NCBI GenBank assembly: GCA_026874595.1
Contig: CM049314.1
Span: 50,389,812-50,453,811, forward strand
Source: Sipunculus nudus
Taxonomy: Eukaryota > Annelida > Sipuncula > Golfingiida > Sipunculidae
Length of the DNA: 64,000 bases
Reading direction: 5' to 3'
Part shown: positions 12,390 to 26,903 of the stretch, piece by piece
Layout of the letters: each line of letters opens with the position of its first letter
How positions within the stretch are numbered: the first letter of the stretch is position 1
Notes under the pieces: generated by a model
What the model was told of the DNA's origin: nothing
Database searches by the model: none
The model's input: the letters and a program-made list of their open reading frames with translations, nothing else
Made by a program: the position numbers and the translations under genes

Positions 12390-13448
12390 GTACTCTCTAC
12401 AGGCCACAATTTTCCAGCAATTGCTTTCAAACTTATACAGCTGGTAGACAAGCAAAAGTCCTGGAGGCCTATTGTTTTTGGGCATTATAGGTCAAATGTC
12501 AAGGTCAAGGTCATCAAAAGTATACAAAACGGTTTTTTGTTCATATCTGTGTTAATATTGGTCGTATCTACTTCAACAGTAGCTCATTTTAATCGTCATT
12601 CCAAGGCCTGTTTTCTGGTGTGTAGCTGACTCAATTTGCGGTAACCATGGTAACACATTTTTGGGGAAAAGTGCTGATATTTTTCTAAATTTGTCAGTTT
12701 TAAAGCTACAGAGGTCTAGTTTTTTGCTTCAGGTAGCATTCACCTAGTACTACAAGATTCTATTAAGAGTCTCGCAATATCTCGTATAATATCTCGTCAA
12801 ACGAGATATTTCGAGATTTCAGTAATCTTGCCCTGGAGGCCACAGTTTTGCAGGAATCTTTTTGAAACTGGCATATCTTAAGTCCTACACTATTATCTCG
12901 AAATCAATTTTTCATTTTTTTAATTCGGCCGCTAGGGGGCGCTGGGTGCAAACCTCTCCAACATATCATGTTTTGGCAATATCTCCAAAATTATAAGCCT
13001 CAATTACAAAAACTATAGTGTATTTTTTTCCTCTAAGTCTTCTTCATGAACTCGTTTAGTCATCTGGTCTCAATCTTGTGTCACTTTGTCTGTGTGTCCG
13101 TCTGTTTCTCAGTTGTCCTCAAATCCGCTTGCTTGCCGGTTCTTGCGTCTCACATATAGCATTCTACAGGACACAGTTTTGAAAGAATCTTTTTAAAACT
13201 ATTACATCTTATGTCTTACACTTATATCTCGAAACCGATTTTTTATTTTCCAGAATTGGCCGCTAGGGGGCGGTGCACTCAAACATGCACAACATATCAT
13301 TTTTTGGCCATATCTCCAAAACTATAAACATCATTTACATAAACTATAGCTTATTTTCTTCCTCTGGGTCTTTCCAAAAACCTGGTGTATTCATTTGGTC
13401 TCAATCTTGAGTCACTTTGTCTGTGTGTCCGTCTGTTTCTCAGTTGTC
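11717..13448. repeat. Satellite unit 7, short
   Basis: 1,732 bp. A' has private changes GAAATAATCC and CTAGGAGGCGG; the latter alters the CTCF-like core. First of three short units in a row. Confidence 0.95.
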
Positions 13449-14090
13449 CTCAAATTCGCTTGCTTGCCGGTTCTTGCGTCTCACATATAGCATTCTACAG
13501 GCCACAGTTCTGAAAGAATCCTTTTAAAACTATTACATCTTATGTCTTACACATATATCTCGAAACCGATTTTTCATTTTCCAGAATTGGCCGCTAGGGG
13601 GCGGTGCACTCAAACTTGCACAACATATCATTTTTTGGCCATATCTCCAAAACTATTAACCTCATTTACATAAATTATAGCTTATTATCTTCCTCTTAGG
13701 ATTCTTCATAACATGATTAAGTCATCTGTTCTCAATCTTGGGTCAGTATGTTTGTCTGTTTGTCAGTTGTCCTCATTTTCGCCTGCTTCCTGGTTCTTGC
13801 GTCTCACATGTAGCATTCTACTGGCCACAGTTTTGAAGGAATCGTTTTGTAAATTACACTTGTCATATATCGTGATGATATCTGGAAGTCCTATGTTTAT
13901 TATTCAAATAAGTCAAAGATCAAGGTCAAGGTGATCAAAATATATCAAAATCTTATTTTCTTTAGAACTTTGTTAATATTGGTTCCTTCTTCACAAACTA
14001 TGGATTATTTTCTTTCACTTTGACACTGCTGGTTCATCTGACTAACTTTACATCATTTCCGGCAAGCGCGTGACCTCAGGTCATCTAGTT

Positions 14091-14121
<31 letters not shown>

Positions 14122-15180
14122 GTACTCTCTACAGGCCACAATTTTCCAGCAATTGCTTTCAAACTTATACAGCTGGTAGACAAGCAAAAGTCCTGGAGGC
14201 CTATTGTTTTTGGGCATTATAGGTCAAATGTCAAGGTCAAGGTCATCAAAAGTATACAAAACGGTTTTTTGTTCATATCTGTGTTAATATTGGTCGTATC
14301 TACTTCAACAGTAGCTCATTTTAATCGTCATTCCAAGGCCTGTTTTCTGGTGTGTAGCTGACTCAATTTGCGGTAACCATGGTAACACATTTTTGGGGAA
14401 AAGTGCTGATATTTTTCTAAATTTGTCAGTTTTAAAGCTACAGAGGTCTAGTTTTTTGCTTCAGGTAGCATTCACCTAGTACTACAAGATTCTATTAAGA
14501 GTCTCGCAATATCTCGTATAATATCTCGTCAAACGAGATATTTCGAGATTTCAGTAATCTTGCCCTGGAGGCCACAGTTTTGCAGGAATCTTTTTGAAAC
14601 TGGCATATCTTAAGTCCTACACTGTTATCTCGAAATCAATTTTTCATTTTTTTAATTCGGCCGCTAGGGGGCGCTGGGTGCAAACCTCTCCAACATATCA
14701 TGTTTTGGCAATATCTCCAAAATTATAAGCCTCAATTACAAAAACTATAGTGTATTTTTTTCCTCTAAGTCTTCTTCATGAACTCGTTTAGTCATCTGGT
14801 CTCAATCTTGTGTCACTTTGTCTGTGTGTCCGTCTGTTTCTCAGTTGTCCTCAAATCCGCTTGCTTGCCGGTTCTTGCGTCTCACATATAGCATTCTACA
14901 GGACACAGTTTTGAAAGAATCTTTTTAAAACTATTACATCTTATGTCTTACACTTATATCTCGAAACCGATTTTTTATTTTCCAGAATTGGCCGCTAGGG
15001 GGCGGTGCACTCAAACATGCACAACATATCATTTTTTGGCCATATCTCCAAAACTATAAACATCATTTACATAAACTATAGCTTATTTTCTTCCTCTGGG
15101 TCTTTCCAAAAACCTGGTGTATTCATTTGGTCTCAATCTTGAGTCACTTTGTCTGTGTGTCCGTCTGTTTCTCAGTTGTC
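13449..15180. repeat. Satellite unit 8, short
   Basis: 1,732 bp. D has CACTGTTATC (G at 14624), shared with unit 9 only. Confidence 0.95.
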
Positions 15181-15822
15181 CTCAAATTCGCTTGCTTGCC
15201 GGTTCTTGCGTCTCACATATAGCATTCTACAGGCCACAGTTCTGAAAGAATCCTTTTAAAACTATTACATCTTATGTCTTACACATATATCTCGAAACCG
15301 ATTTTTCATTTTCCAGAATTGGCCGCTAGGGGGCGGTGCACTCAAACTTGCACAACATATCATTTTTTGGCCATATCTCCAAAACTATTAACCTCATTTA
15401 CATAAATTATAGCTTATTATCTTCCTCTTAGGATTCTTCATAACATGATTAAGTCATCTGTTCTCAATCTTGGGTCAGTATGTTTGTCTGTTTGTCAGTT
15501 GTCCTCATTTTCGCCTGCTTCCTGGTTCTTGCGTCTCACATGTAGCATTCTACTGGCCACAGTTTTGAAGGAATCGTTTTGTAAATTACACTTGTCATAT
15601 ATCGTGATGATATCTGGAAGTCCTATGTTTATTATTCAAATAAGTCAAAGATCAAGGTCAAGGTGATCAAAATATATCAAAATCTTATTTTCTTTAGAAC
15701 TTTGTTAATATTGGTTCCTTCTTCACAAACTATGGATTATTTTCTTTCACTTTGACACTGCTGGTTCATCTGACTAACTTTACATCATTTCCGGCAAGCG
15801 CGTGACCTCAGGTCATCTAGTT

Positions 15823-15853
<31 letters not shown>

Positions 15854-16912
15854 GTACTCTCTACAGGCCACAATTTTCCAGCAATTGCTTTCAAACTTAT
15901 ACAGCTGGTAGACAAGCAAAAGTCCTGGAGGCCTATTGTTTTTGGGCATTATAGGTCAAATGTCAAGGTCAAGGTCATCAAAAGTATACAAAACGGTTTT
16001 TTGTTCATATCTGTGTTAATATTGGTCGTATCTACTTCAACAGTAGCTCATTTTAATCGTCATTCCAAGGCCTGTTTTCTGGTGTGTAGCTGACTCAATT
16101 TGCGGTAACCATGGTAACACATTTTTGGGGAAAAGTGCTGATATTTTTCTAAATTTGTCAGTTTTAAAGCTACAGAGGTCTAGTTTTTTGCTTCAGGTAG
16201 CATTCACCTAGTACTACAAGATTCTATTAAGAGTCTCGCAATATCTCGTATAATATCTCGTCAAACGAGATATTTCGAGATTTCAGTAATCTTGCCCTGG
16301 AGGCCACAGTTTTGCAGGAATCTTTTTGAAACTGGCATATCTTAAGTCCTACACTGTTATCTCGAAATCAATTTTTCATTTTTTTAATTCGGCCGCTAGG
16401 GGGCGCTGGGTGCAAACCTCTCCAACATATCATGTTTTGGCAATATCTCCAAAATTATAAGCCTCAATTACAAAAACTATAGTGTATTTTTTTCCTCTAA
16501 GTCTTCTTCATGAACTCGTTTAGTCATCTGGTCTCAATCTTGTGTCACTTTGTCTGTGTGTCCGTCTGTTTCTCAGTTGTCCTCAAATCCGCTTGCTTGC
16601 CGGTTCTTGCGTCTCACATATAGCATTCTACAGGACACAGTTTTGAAAGAATCTTTTTAAAACTATTACATCTTATGTCTTACACTTATATCTCGAAACC
16701 GATTTTTTATTTTCCAGAATTGGCCGCTAGGGGGCGGTGCACTCAAACATGCACAACATATCATTTTTTGGCCATATCTCCAAAACTATAAACATCATTT
16801 ACATAAACTATAGCTTATTTTCTTCCTCTGGGTCTTTCCAAAAACCTGGTGTATTCATTTGGTCTCAATCTTGAGTCACTTTGTCTGTGTGTCCGTCTGT
16901 TTCTCAGTTGTC
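15181..16912. repeat. Satellite unit 9, short
   Basis: 1,732 bp. Shares G at 16356 with unit 8, indicating adjacent duplication. Confidence 0.95.
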
Positions 16913-17554
16913 CTCAAATTCGCTTGCTTGCCGGTTCTTGCGTCTCACATATAGCATTCTACAGGCCACAGTTCTGAAAGAATCCTTTTAAAACTATTAC
17001 ATCTTATGTCTTACACATATATCTCGAAACCGATTTTTCATTTTCCAGAATTGGCCGCTAGGGGGCGGTGCACTCAAACTTGCACAACATATCATTTTTT
17101 GGCCATATCTCCAAAACTATTAACCTCATTTACATAAATTATAGCTTATTATCTTCCTCTTAGGATTCTTCATAACATGATTAAGTCATCTGTTCTCAAT
17201 CTTGGGTCAGTATGTTTGTCTGTTTGTCAGTTGTCCTCATTTTCGCCTGCTTCCTGGTTCTTGCGTCTCACATGTAGCATTCTACTGGCCACAGTTTTGA
17301 AGGAATCGTTTTGTAAATTACACTTGTCATATATCGTGATGATATCTGGAAGTCCTATGTTTATTATTCAAATAAGTCAAAGATCAAGGTCAAGGTGATC
17401 AAAATATATCAAAATCTTATTTTCTTTAGAACTTTGTTAATATTGGTTCCTTCTTCACAAACTATGGATTATTTTCTTTCACTTTGACACTGCTGGTTCA
17501 TCTGACTAACTTTACATCATTTCCGGCAAGCGCGTGACCTCAGGTCATCTAGTT

Positions 17555-17585
<31 letters not shown>

Positions 17586-18975
17586 GTACTCTCTACAGGC
17601 CACAATTTTCCAGCAATTGCTTTCAAACTTATACAGCTGGTAGACAAGCAAAAGTCCTGGAGGCCTATTGTTTTTGGGCATTATAGGTCAAATGTCAAGG
17701 TCAAGGTCATCAAAAGTATACAAAACGGTTTTTTGTTCATATCTGTGTTAATATTGGTCGTATCTACTTCAACAGTAGCTCATTTTAATCGTCATTCCAA
17801 GGCCTGTTTTCTGGTGTGTAGCTGACTCAATTTGCGGTAACCATGGTAACACATTTTTGGGGAAAAGTGCTGATATTTTTCTAAATTTGTCAGTTTTAAA
17901 GCTACAGAGGTCTAGTTTTTTGCTTCAGGTAGCATTCACCTAGTACTACAAGATTCTATTAAGAGTCTCGCAATATCTCGTATAATATCTCGTCAAACGA
18001 GATATTTCGAGATTTCAGTAATCTTGCCCTGGAGGCCACAGTTTTGCAGGAATCTTTTTGAAACTGGCATATCTTAAGTCCTACACTATTATCTCGAAAT
18101 CAATTTTTCATTTTTTTAATTCGGCCGCTAGGGGGCGCTGGGTGCAAACCTCTCCAACATATCATGTTTTGGCAATATCTCCAAAATTATAAGCCTCAAT
18201 TACAAAAACTATAGTGTATTTTTTTCCTCTAAGTCTTCTTCATGAACTCGTTTAGTCATCTGGTCTCAATCTTGTGTCACTTTGTCTGTGTGTCCGTCTG
18301 TTTCTCAGTTGTCCTCAAATCCGCTTGCTTGCCGGTTCTTGCGTCTCACATATAGCATTCTACAGGACACAGTTTTGAAAGAATCTTTTTAAAACTATTA
18401 CATCTTATGTCTTACACTTATATCTCGAAACCGATTTTTTATTTTCCAGAATTGGCCGCTAGGGGGCGGTGCACTCAAACATGCACAACATATCATTTTT
18501 TGGCCATATCTCCAAAACTATAAACATCATTTACATAAACTATAGCTTATTTTCTTCCTCTGGGTCTTTCCAAAAACCTGGTGTATTCATTTGGTCTCAA
18601 TCTTGAGTCACTTTGTCTGTGTGTCCGTCTGTTTCTCAGTTGTCCTCAAATTCGCTTGCTTGCCGGTTCTTGCGTCTCACATATAGCATTCTACAGGCCA
18701 CAGTTCTGAAAGAATCCTTTTAAAACTATTACATCTTATGTCTTACACATATATCTCGAAACCGATTTTTCATTTTCCAGAATTGGCCGCTAGGGGGCGG
18801 TGCACTCAAACTTGCACAACATATCATTTTTTGGCCATATCTCCAAAACTATTAACCTCATTTACATAAACTATAGCTTATTTTCTTCCTCTGGGTCTTT
18901 CCAAAAACCTGGTGTATTCATTTGGTCTCAATCTTGAGTCACTTTGTCTGTGTGTCCGTCTGTTTCTCAGTTGTC
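16913..18975. repeat. Satellite unit 10, long
   Basis: 2,063 bp; no distinguishing variant noticed. Confidence 0.95.
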
Positions 18976-19617
18976 CTCAAATTCGCTTGCTTGCCGGTTC
19001 TTGCGTCTCACATATAGCATTCTACAGGCCACAGTTCTGAAAGAATCCTTTTAAAACTATTACATCTTATGTCTTACACATATATCTCGAAACCGATTTT
19101 TCATTTTCCAGAATTGGCCGCTAGGGGGCGGTGCACTCAAACTTGCACAACATATCATTTTTTGGCCATATCTCCAAAACTATTAACCTCATTTACATAA
19201 ATTATAGCTTATTATCTTCCTCTTAGGATTCTTCATAACATGATTAAGTCATCTGTTCTCAATCTTGGGTCAGTATGTTTGTCTGTTTGTCAGTTGTCCT
19301 CATTTTCGCCTGCTTCCTGGTTCTTGCGTCTCACATGTAGCATTCTACTGGCCACAGTTTTGAAGGAATCGTTTTGTAAATTACACTTGTCATATATCGT
19401 GATGATATCTGGAAGTCCTATGTTTATTATTCAAATAAGTCAAAGATCAAGGTCAAGGTGATCAAAATATATCAAAATCTTATTTTCTTTAGAACTTTGT
19501 TAATATTGGTTCCTTCTTCACAAACTATGGATTATTTTCTTTCACTTTGACACTGCTGGTTCATCTGACTAACTTTACATCATTTCCGGCAAGCGCGTGA
19601 CCTCAGGTCATCTAGTT

Positions 19618-19648
<31 letters not shown>

Positions 19649-20707
19649 GTACTCTCTACAGGCCACAATTTTCCAGCAATTGCTTTCAAACTTATACAGC
19701 TGGTAGACAAGCAAAAGTCCTGGAGGCCTATTGTTTTTGGGCATTATAGGTCAAATGTCAAGGTCAAGGTCATCAAAAGTATACAAAACGGTTTTTTGTT
19801 CATATCTGTGTTAATATTGGTCGTATCTACTTCAACAGTAGCTCATTTTAATCGTCATTCCAAGGCCTGTTTTCTGGTGTGTAGCTGACTCAATTTGCGG
19901 TAACCATGGTAACACATTTTTGGGGAAAAGTGCTGATATTTTTCTAAATTTGTCAGTTTTAAAGCTACAGAGGTCTAGTTTTTTGCTTCAGGTAGCATTC
20001 ACCTAGTACTACAAGATTCTATTAAGAGTCTCGCAATATCTCGTATAATATCTCGTCAAACGAGATATTTCGAGATTTCAGTAATCTTGCCCTGGAGGCC
20101 ACAGTTTTGCAGGAATCTTTTTGAAACTGGCATATCTTAAGTCCTACACTATTATCTCGAAATCAATTTTTCATTTTTTTAATTCGGCCGCTAGGGGGCG
20201 CTGGGTGCAAACCTCTCCAACATATCATGTTTTGGCAATATCTCCAAAATTATAAGCCTCAATTACAAAAACTATAGTGTATTTTTTTCCTCTAAGTCTT
20301 CTTCATGAACTCGTTTAGTCATCTGGTCTCAATCTTGTGTCACTTTGTCTGTGTGTCCGTCTGTTTCTCAGTTGTCCTCAAATCCGCTTGCTTGCCGGTT
20401 CTTGCGTCTCACATATAGCATTCTACAGGACACAGTTTTGAAAGAATCTTTTTAAAACTATTACATCTTATGTCTTACACTTATATCTCGAAACCGATTT
20501 TTTATTTTCCAGAATTGGCCGCTAGGGGGCGGTGCACTCAAACATGCACAACATATCATTTTTTGGCCATATCTCCAAAACTATAAACATCATTTACATA
20601 AACTATAGCTTATTTTCTTCCTCTGGGTCTTTCCAAAAACCTGGTGTATTCATTTGGTCTCAATCTTGAGTCACTTTGTCTGTGTGTCCGTCTGTTTCTC
20701 AGTTGTC
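18976..20707. repeat. Satellite unit 11, short
   Basis: 1,732 bp; no distinguishing variant noticed. Confidence 0.95.
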
Positions 20708-22766
20708 CTCAAATTCGCTTGCTTGCCGGTTCTTGCGTCTCACATATAGCATTCTACAGGCCACAGTTCTGAAAGAATCCTTTTAAAACTATTACATCTT
20801 ATGTCTTACACATATATCTCGAAACCGATTTTTCATTTTCCAGAATTGGCCGCTAGGGGGCGGTGCACTCAAACTTGCACAACATATCATTTTTTGGCCA
20901 TATCTCCAAAACTATTAACCTCATTTACATAAATTATAGCTTATTATCTTCCTCTTAGGATTCTTCATAACATGATTAAGTCATCTGTTCTCAATCTTGG
21001 GTCAGTATGTTTGTCTGTTTGTCAGTTGTCCTCATTTTCGCCTGCTTCCTGGTTCTTGCGTCTCACATGTAGCATTCTACTGGCCACAGTTTTGAAGGAA
21101 TCGTTTTGTAAATTACACTTGTCATATATCGTGATGATATCTGGAAGTCCTATGTTTATTATTCAAATAAGTCAAAGATCAAGGTCAAGGTGATCAAAAT
21201 ATATCAAAATCTTATTTTCTTTAGAACTTTGTTAATATTGGTTCCTTCTTCACAAACTATGGATTATTTTCTTTCACTTTGACACTGCTGGTTCATCTGA
21301 CTAACTTTACATCATTTCCGGCAAGCGCGTGACCTCAGGTCATCTAGTTTGTTTGTCTGTCTGTCTGTCTGTCTGTGTACTCTCTACAGGCCACAATTTT
21401 CCAGCAATTGCTTTCAAACTTATACAGCTGGTAGGCAAGCAAAAGTCCTGGAGGCCTATTGTTTTTGGGCATTATAGGTCAAATGTCAAGGTCAAGGTCA
21501 TCAAAAGTATACAAAACGGTTTTTTGTTCATATCTGTGTTAATATTGGTCGTATCTACTTCAACAGTAGCTCATTTTAATCGTCATTCCAAGGCCTGTTT
21601 TCTGGTGTGTAGCTGACTCAATTTGCGGTAACCATGGTAACACATTTTTGGGGAAAAGTGCTGATATTTTTCTAAATTTGTCAGTTTTAAAGCTACAGAG
21701 GTCTAGTTTTTTGCTTCAGGTAGCATTCACCTAGTACTACAAGATTCTATTAAGAGTCTCGCAATATCTCGTATAATATCTCGTCAAACGAGATATTTCG
21801 AGATTTCAGTAATCTTGCCCTGGAGGCCACAGTTTTGCAGGAATCTTTTTGAAACTGGCATATCTTAAGTCCTACACTATTATCTCGAAATCAATTTTTC
21901 ATTTTTTTAATTCGGCCGCTAGGGGGCGCTGGGTGCAAACCTCTCCAACATATCATGTTTTGGCAATATCTCCAAAATTATAAGCCTCAATTACAAAAAC
22001 TATAGTGTATTTTTTTCCTCTAAGTCTTCTTCATGAACTCGTTTAGTCATCTGGTCTCAATCTTGTGTCACTTTGTCTGTGTGTCCGTCTGTTTCTCAGT
22101 TGTCCTCAAATCCGCTTGCTTGCCGGTTCTTGCGTCTCACATATAGCATTCTACAGGACACAGTTTTGAAAGAATCTTTTTAAAACTATTACATCTTATG
22201 TCTTACACTTATATCTCGAAACCGATTTTTTATTTTCCAGAATTGGCCGCTAGGGGGCGGTGCACTCAAACATGCACAACATATCATTTATTGGCCATAT
22301 CTCCAAAACTATAAACATCATTTACATAAACTATAGCTTATTTTCTTCCTCTGGGTCTTTCCAAAAACCTGGTGTATTCATTTGGTCTCAATCTTGAGTC
22401 ACTTTGTCTGTGTGTCCGTCTGTTTCTCAGTTGTCCTCAAATTCGCTTGCTTGCCGGTTCTTGCGTCTCACATATAGCATTCTACAGGCCACAGTTCTGA
22501 AAGAATCCTTTTAAAACTATTACATCTTATGTCTTACACATATATCTCGAAACCGATTTTTCATTTTCCAGAATTGGCCGCTAGGGGGCGGTGCACTCAA
22601 ACTTGCACAACATATCATTTTTTGGCCATATCTCTAAAACTATTAACCTCATTTACATAAACTATAGCTTATTTTCTTCCTCTGGGTCTTTCCAAAAACC
22701 TGGTGTATTCATTTGGTCTCAATCTTGAGTCACTTTGTCTGTGTGTCCGTCTGTTTCTCAGTTGTC
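20708..22766. repeat. Satellite unit 12, long with one TGTC fewer
   Basis: 2,059 bp. Five TGTC copies; private GTAGGCAAGC in C. E has TCATTTATTGG (A at 22290) and A has CTCTAAAAC, as in units 5 and 15. The 4-bp loss shifts reading frames and creates a 95-codon open frame not seen in other units. Confidence 0.95.
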
Positions 22767-23408
22767 CTCAAATTCGCTTGCTTGCCGGTTCTTGCGTCTC
22801 ACATATAGCATTCTACAGGCCACAGTTCTGAAAGAATCCTTTTAAAACTATTACATCTTATGTCTTACACATATATCTCGAAACCGATTTTTCATTTTCC
22901 AGAATTGGCCGCTAGGGGGCGGTGCACTCAAACTTGCACAACATATCATTTTTTGGCCATATCTCCAAAACTATTAACCTCATTTACATAAATTATAGCT
23001 TATTATCTTCCTCTTAGGATTCTTCATAACATGATTAAGTCATCTGTTCTCAATCTTGGGTCAGTATGTTTGTCTGTTTGTCAGTTGTCCTCATTTTCGC
23101 CTGCTTCCTGGTTCTTGCGTCTCACATGTAGCATTCTACTGGCCACAGTTTTGAAGGAATCGTTTTGTAAATTACACTTGTCATATATCGTGATGATATC
23201 TGGAAGTCCTATGTTTATTATTCAAATAAGTCAAAGATCAAGGTCAAGGTGATCAAAATATATCAAAATCTTATTTTCTTTAGAACTTTGTTAATATTGG
23301 TTCCTTCTTCACAAACTATGGATTATTTTCTTTCACTTTGACACTGCTGGTTCATCTGACTAACTTTACATCATTTCCGGCAAGCGCGTGACCTCAGGTC
23401 ATCTAGTT

Positions 23409-23439
<31 letters not shown>

Positions 23440-24498
23440 GTACTCCCTACAGGCCACAATTTTCCAGCAATTGCTTTCAAACTTATACAGCTGGTAGACA
23501 AGCAAAAGTCCTGGAGGCCTATTGTTTTTGGGCATTATAGGTCAAATGTCAAGGTCAAGGTCATCAAAAGTATACAAAACGGTTTTTTGTTCATATCTGT
23601 GTTAATATTGGTCGTATCTACTTCAACAGTAGCTCATTTTAATCGTCATTCCAAGGCCTGTTTTCTGGTGTGTAGCTGACTCAATTTGCGGTAACCATGG
23701 TAACACATTTTTGGGGAAAAGTGCTGATATTTTTCTAAATTTGTCAGTTTTAAAGCTACAGAGGTCTAGTTTTTTGCTTCAGGTAGCATTCACCTAGTAC
23801 TACAAGATTCTATTAAGAGTCTCGCAATATCTCGTATAATATCTCGTCAAACGAGATATTTCGAGATTTCAGTAATCTTGCCCTGGAGGCCACAGTTTTG
23901 CAGGAATCTTTTTGAAACTGGCATATCTTAAGTCCTACACTATTATCTCGAAATCAATTTTTCATTTTTTTAATTCGGCCGCTAGGGGGCGCTGGGTGCA
24001 AACCTCTCCAACATATCATGTTTTGGCAATATCTCCAAAATTATAAGCCTCAATTACAAAAACTATAGTGTATTTTTTTCCTCTAAGTCTTCTTCATGAA
24101 CTCGTTTAGTCATCTGGTCTCAATCTTGTGTCACTTTGTCTGTGTGTCCGTCTGTTTCTCAGTTGTCCTCAAATCCGCTTGCTTGCCGGTTCTTGCGTCT
24201 CACATATAGCATTCTACAGGACACAGTTTTGAAAGAATCTTTTTAAAACTATTACATCTTATGTCTTACACTTATATCTCGAAACCGATTTTTTATTTTC
24301 CAGAATTGGCCGCTAGGGGGCGGTGCACTCAAACATGCACAACATATCATTTTTTGGCCATATCTCCAAAACTATAAACATCATTTACATAAACTATAGC
24401 TTATTTTCTTCCTCTGGGTCTTTCCAAAAACCTGGTGTATTCATTTGGTCTCAATCTTGAGTCACTTTGTCTGTGTGTCCGTCTGTTTCTCAGTTGTC
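22767..24498. repeat. Satellite unit 13, short
   Basis: 1,732 bp. Private TACTCCCTACAGG at the start of C. Confidence 0.95.
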
Positions 24499-25140
24499 CT
24501 CAAATTCGCTTGCTTGCCGGTTCTTGCGTCTCACATATAGCATTCTACAGGCCACAGTTCTGAAAGAATCCTTTTAAAACTATTACATCTTATGTCTTAC
24601 ACATATATCTCGAAACCGATTTTTCATTTTCCAGAATTGGCCGCTAGGGGGCGGTGCACTCAAACTTGCACAACATATCATTTTTTGGCCATATCTCCAA
24701 AACTATTAACCTCATTTACATAAATTATAGCTTATTATCTTCCTCTTAGGATTCTTCATAACATGATTAAGTCATCTGTTCTCAATCTTGGGTCAGTATG
24801 TTTGTCTGTTTGTCAGTTGTCCTCATTTTCGCCTGCTTCCTGGTTCTTGCGTCTCACATGTAGCATTCTACTGGCCACAGTTTTGAAGGAATCGTTTTGT
24901 AAATTACACTTGTCATATATCGTGATGATATCTGGAAGTCCTATGTTTATTATTCAAATAAGTCAAAGATCAAGGTCAAGGTGATCAAAATATATCAAAA
25001 TCTTATTTTCTTTAGAACTTTGTTAATATTGGTTCCTTCTTCACAAACTATGGATTATTTTCTTTCACTTTGACACTGCTGGTTCATCTGACTAACTTTA
25101 CATCATTTCCGGCAAGCGCGTGACCTCAGGTCATCTAGTT

Positions 25141-25171
<31 letters not shown>

Positions 25172-26230
25172 GTACTCTCTACAGGCCACAATTTTCCAGC
25201 AATTGCTTTCAAACTTATACAGCTGGTAGACAAGCAAAAGTCCTGGAGGCCTATTGTTTTTGGGCATTATAGGTCAAATGTCAAGGTCAAGGTCATCAAA
25301 AGTATACAAAACGGTTTTTTGTTCATATCTGTGTTAATATTGGTCGTATCTACTTCAACAGTAGCTCATTTTAATCGTCATTCCAAGGCCTGTTTTCTGG
25401 TGTGTAGCTGACTCAATTTGCGGTAACCATGGTAACACATTTTTGGGGAAAAGTGCTGATATTTTTCTAAATTTGTCAGTTTTAAAGCTACAGAGGTCTA
25501 GTTTTTTGCTTCAGGTAGCATTCACCTAGTACTACAAGATTCTATTAAGAGTCTCGCAATATCTCGTATAATATCTCGTCAAACGAGATATTTCGAGATT
25601 TCAGTAATCTTGCCCTGGAGGCCACAGTTTTGCAGGAATCTTTTTGAAACTGGCATATCTTAAGTCCTACACTATTATCTCGAAATCAATTTTTCATTTT
25701 TTTAATTCGGCCGCTAGGGGGCGCTGGGTGCAAACCTCTCCAACATATCATGTTTTGGCAATATCTCCAAAATTATAAGCCTCAATTACAAAAACTATAG
25801 TGTATTTTTTTCCTCTAAGTCTTCTTCATGAACTCGTTTAGTCATCTGGTCTCAATCTTGTGTCACTTTGTCTGTGTGTCCGTCTGTTTCTCAGTTGTCC
25901 TCAAATCCGCTTGCTTGCCGGTTCTTGCGTCTCACATATAGCATTCTACAGGACACAGTTTTGAAAGAATCTTTTTAAAACTATTACATCTTATGTCTTA
26001 CACTTATATCTCGAAACCGATTTTTTATTTTCCAGAATTGGCCGCTAGGGGGCGGTGCACTCAAACATGCACAACATATCATTTATTGGCCATATCTCCA
26101 AAACTATAAACATCATTTACATAAACTATAGCTTATTTTCTTCCTCTGGGTCTTTCCAAAAACCTGGTGTATTCATTTGGTCTCAATCTTGAGTCACTTT
26201 GTCTGTGTGTCCGTCTGTTTCTCAGTTGTC
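24499..26230. repeat. Satellite unit 14, short
   Basis: 1,732 bp. E carries TCATTTATTGG, otherwise seen in long units 5, 12 and 15, so it probably arose from a long unit by loss of A, or received its E by exchange. Confidence 0.95.
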
Positions 26231-26872
26231 CTCAAATTCGCTTGCTTGCCGGTTCTTGCGTCTCACATATAGCATTCTACAGGCCACAGTTCTGAAAGAA
26301 TCCTTTTAAAACTATTACATCTTATGTCTTACACATATATCTCGAAACCGATTTTTCATTTTCCAGAATTGGCCGCTAGGGGGCGGTGCACTCAAACTTG
26401 CACAACATATCATTTTTTGGCCATATCTCCAAAACTATTAACCTCATTTACATAAATTATAGCTTATTATCTTCCTCTTAGGATTCTTCATAACATGATT
26501 AAGTCATCTGTTCTCAATCTTGGGTCAGTATGTTTGTCTGTTTGTCAGTTGTCCTCATTTTCGCCTGCTTCCTGGTTCTTGCGTCTCACATGTAGCATTC
26601 TACTGGCCACAGTTTTGAAGGAATCGTTTTGTAAATTACACTTGTCATATATCGTGATGATATCTGGAAGTCCTATGTTTATTATTCAAATAAGTCAAAG
26701 ATCAAGGTCAAGGTGATCAAAATATATCAAAATCTTATTTTCTTTAGAACTTTGTTAATATTGGTTCCTTCTTCACAAACTATGGATTATTTTCTTTCAC
26801 TTTGACACTGCTGGTTCATCTGACTAACTTTACATCATTTCCGGCAAGCGCGTGACCTCAGGTCATCTAGTT

Positions 26873-26903
<31 letters not shown>

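Noticed and set aside
21329-21616. 95-codon frame present only in unit 12
   Set aside because: Caused by the loss of one TGTC repeat shifting frame; no other support.
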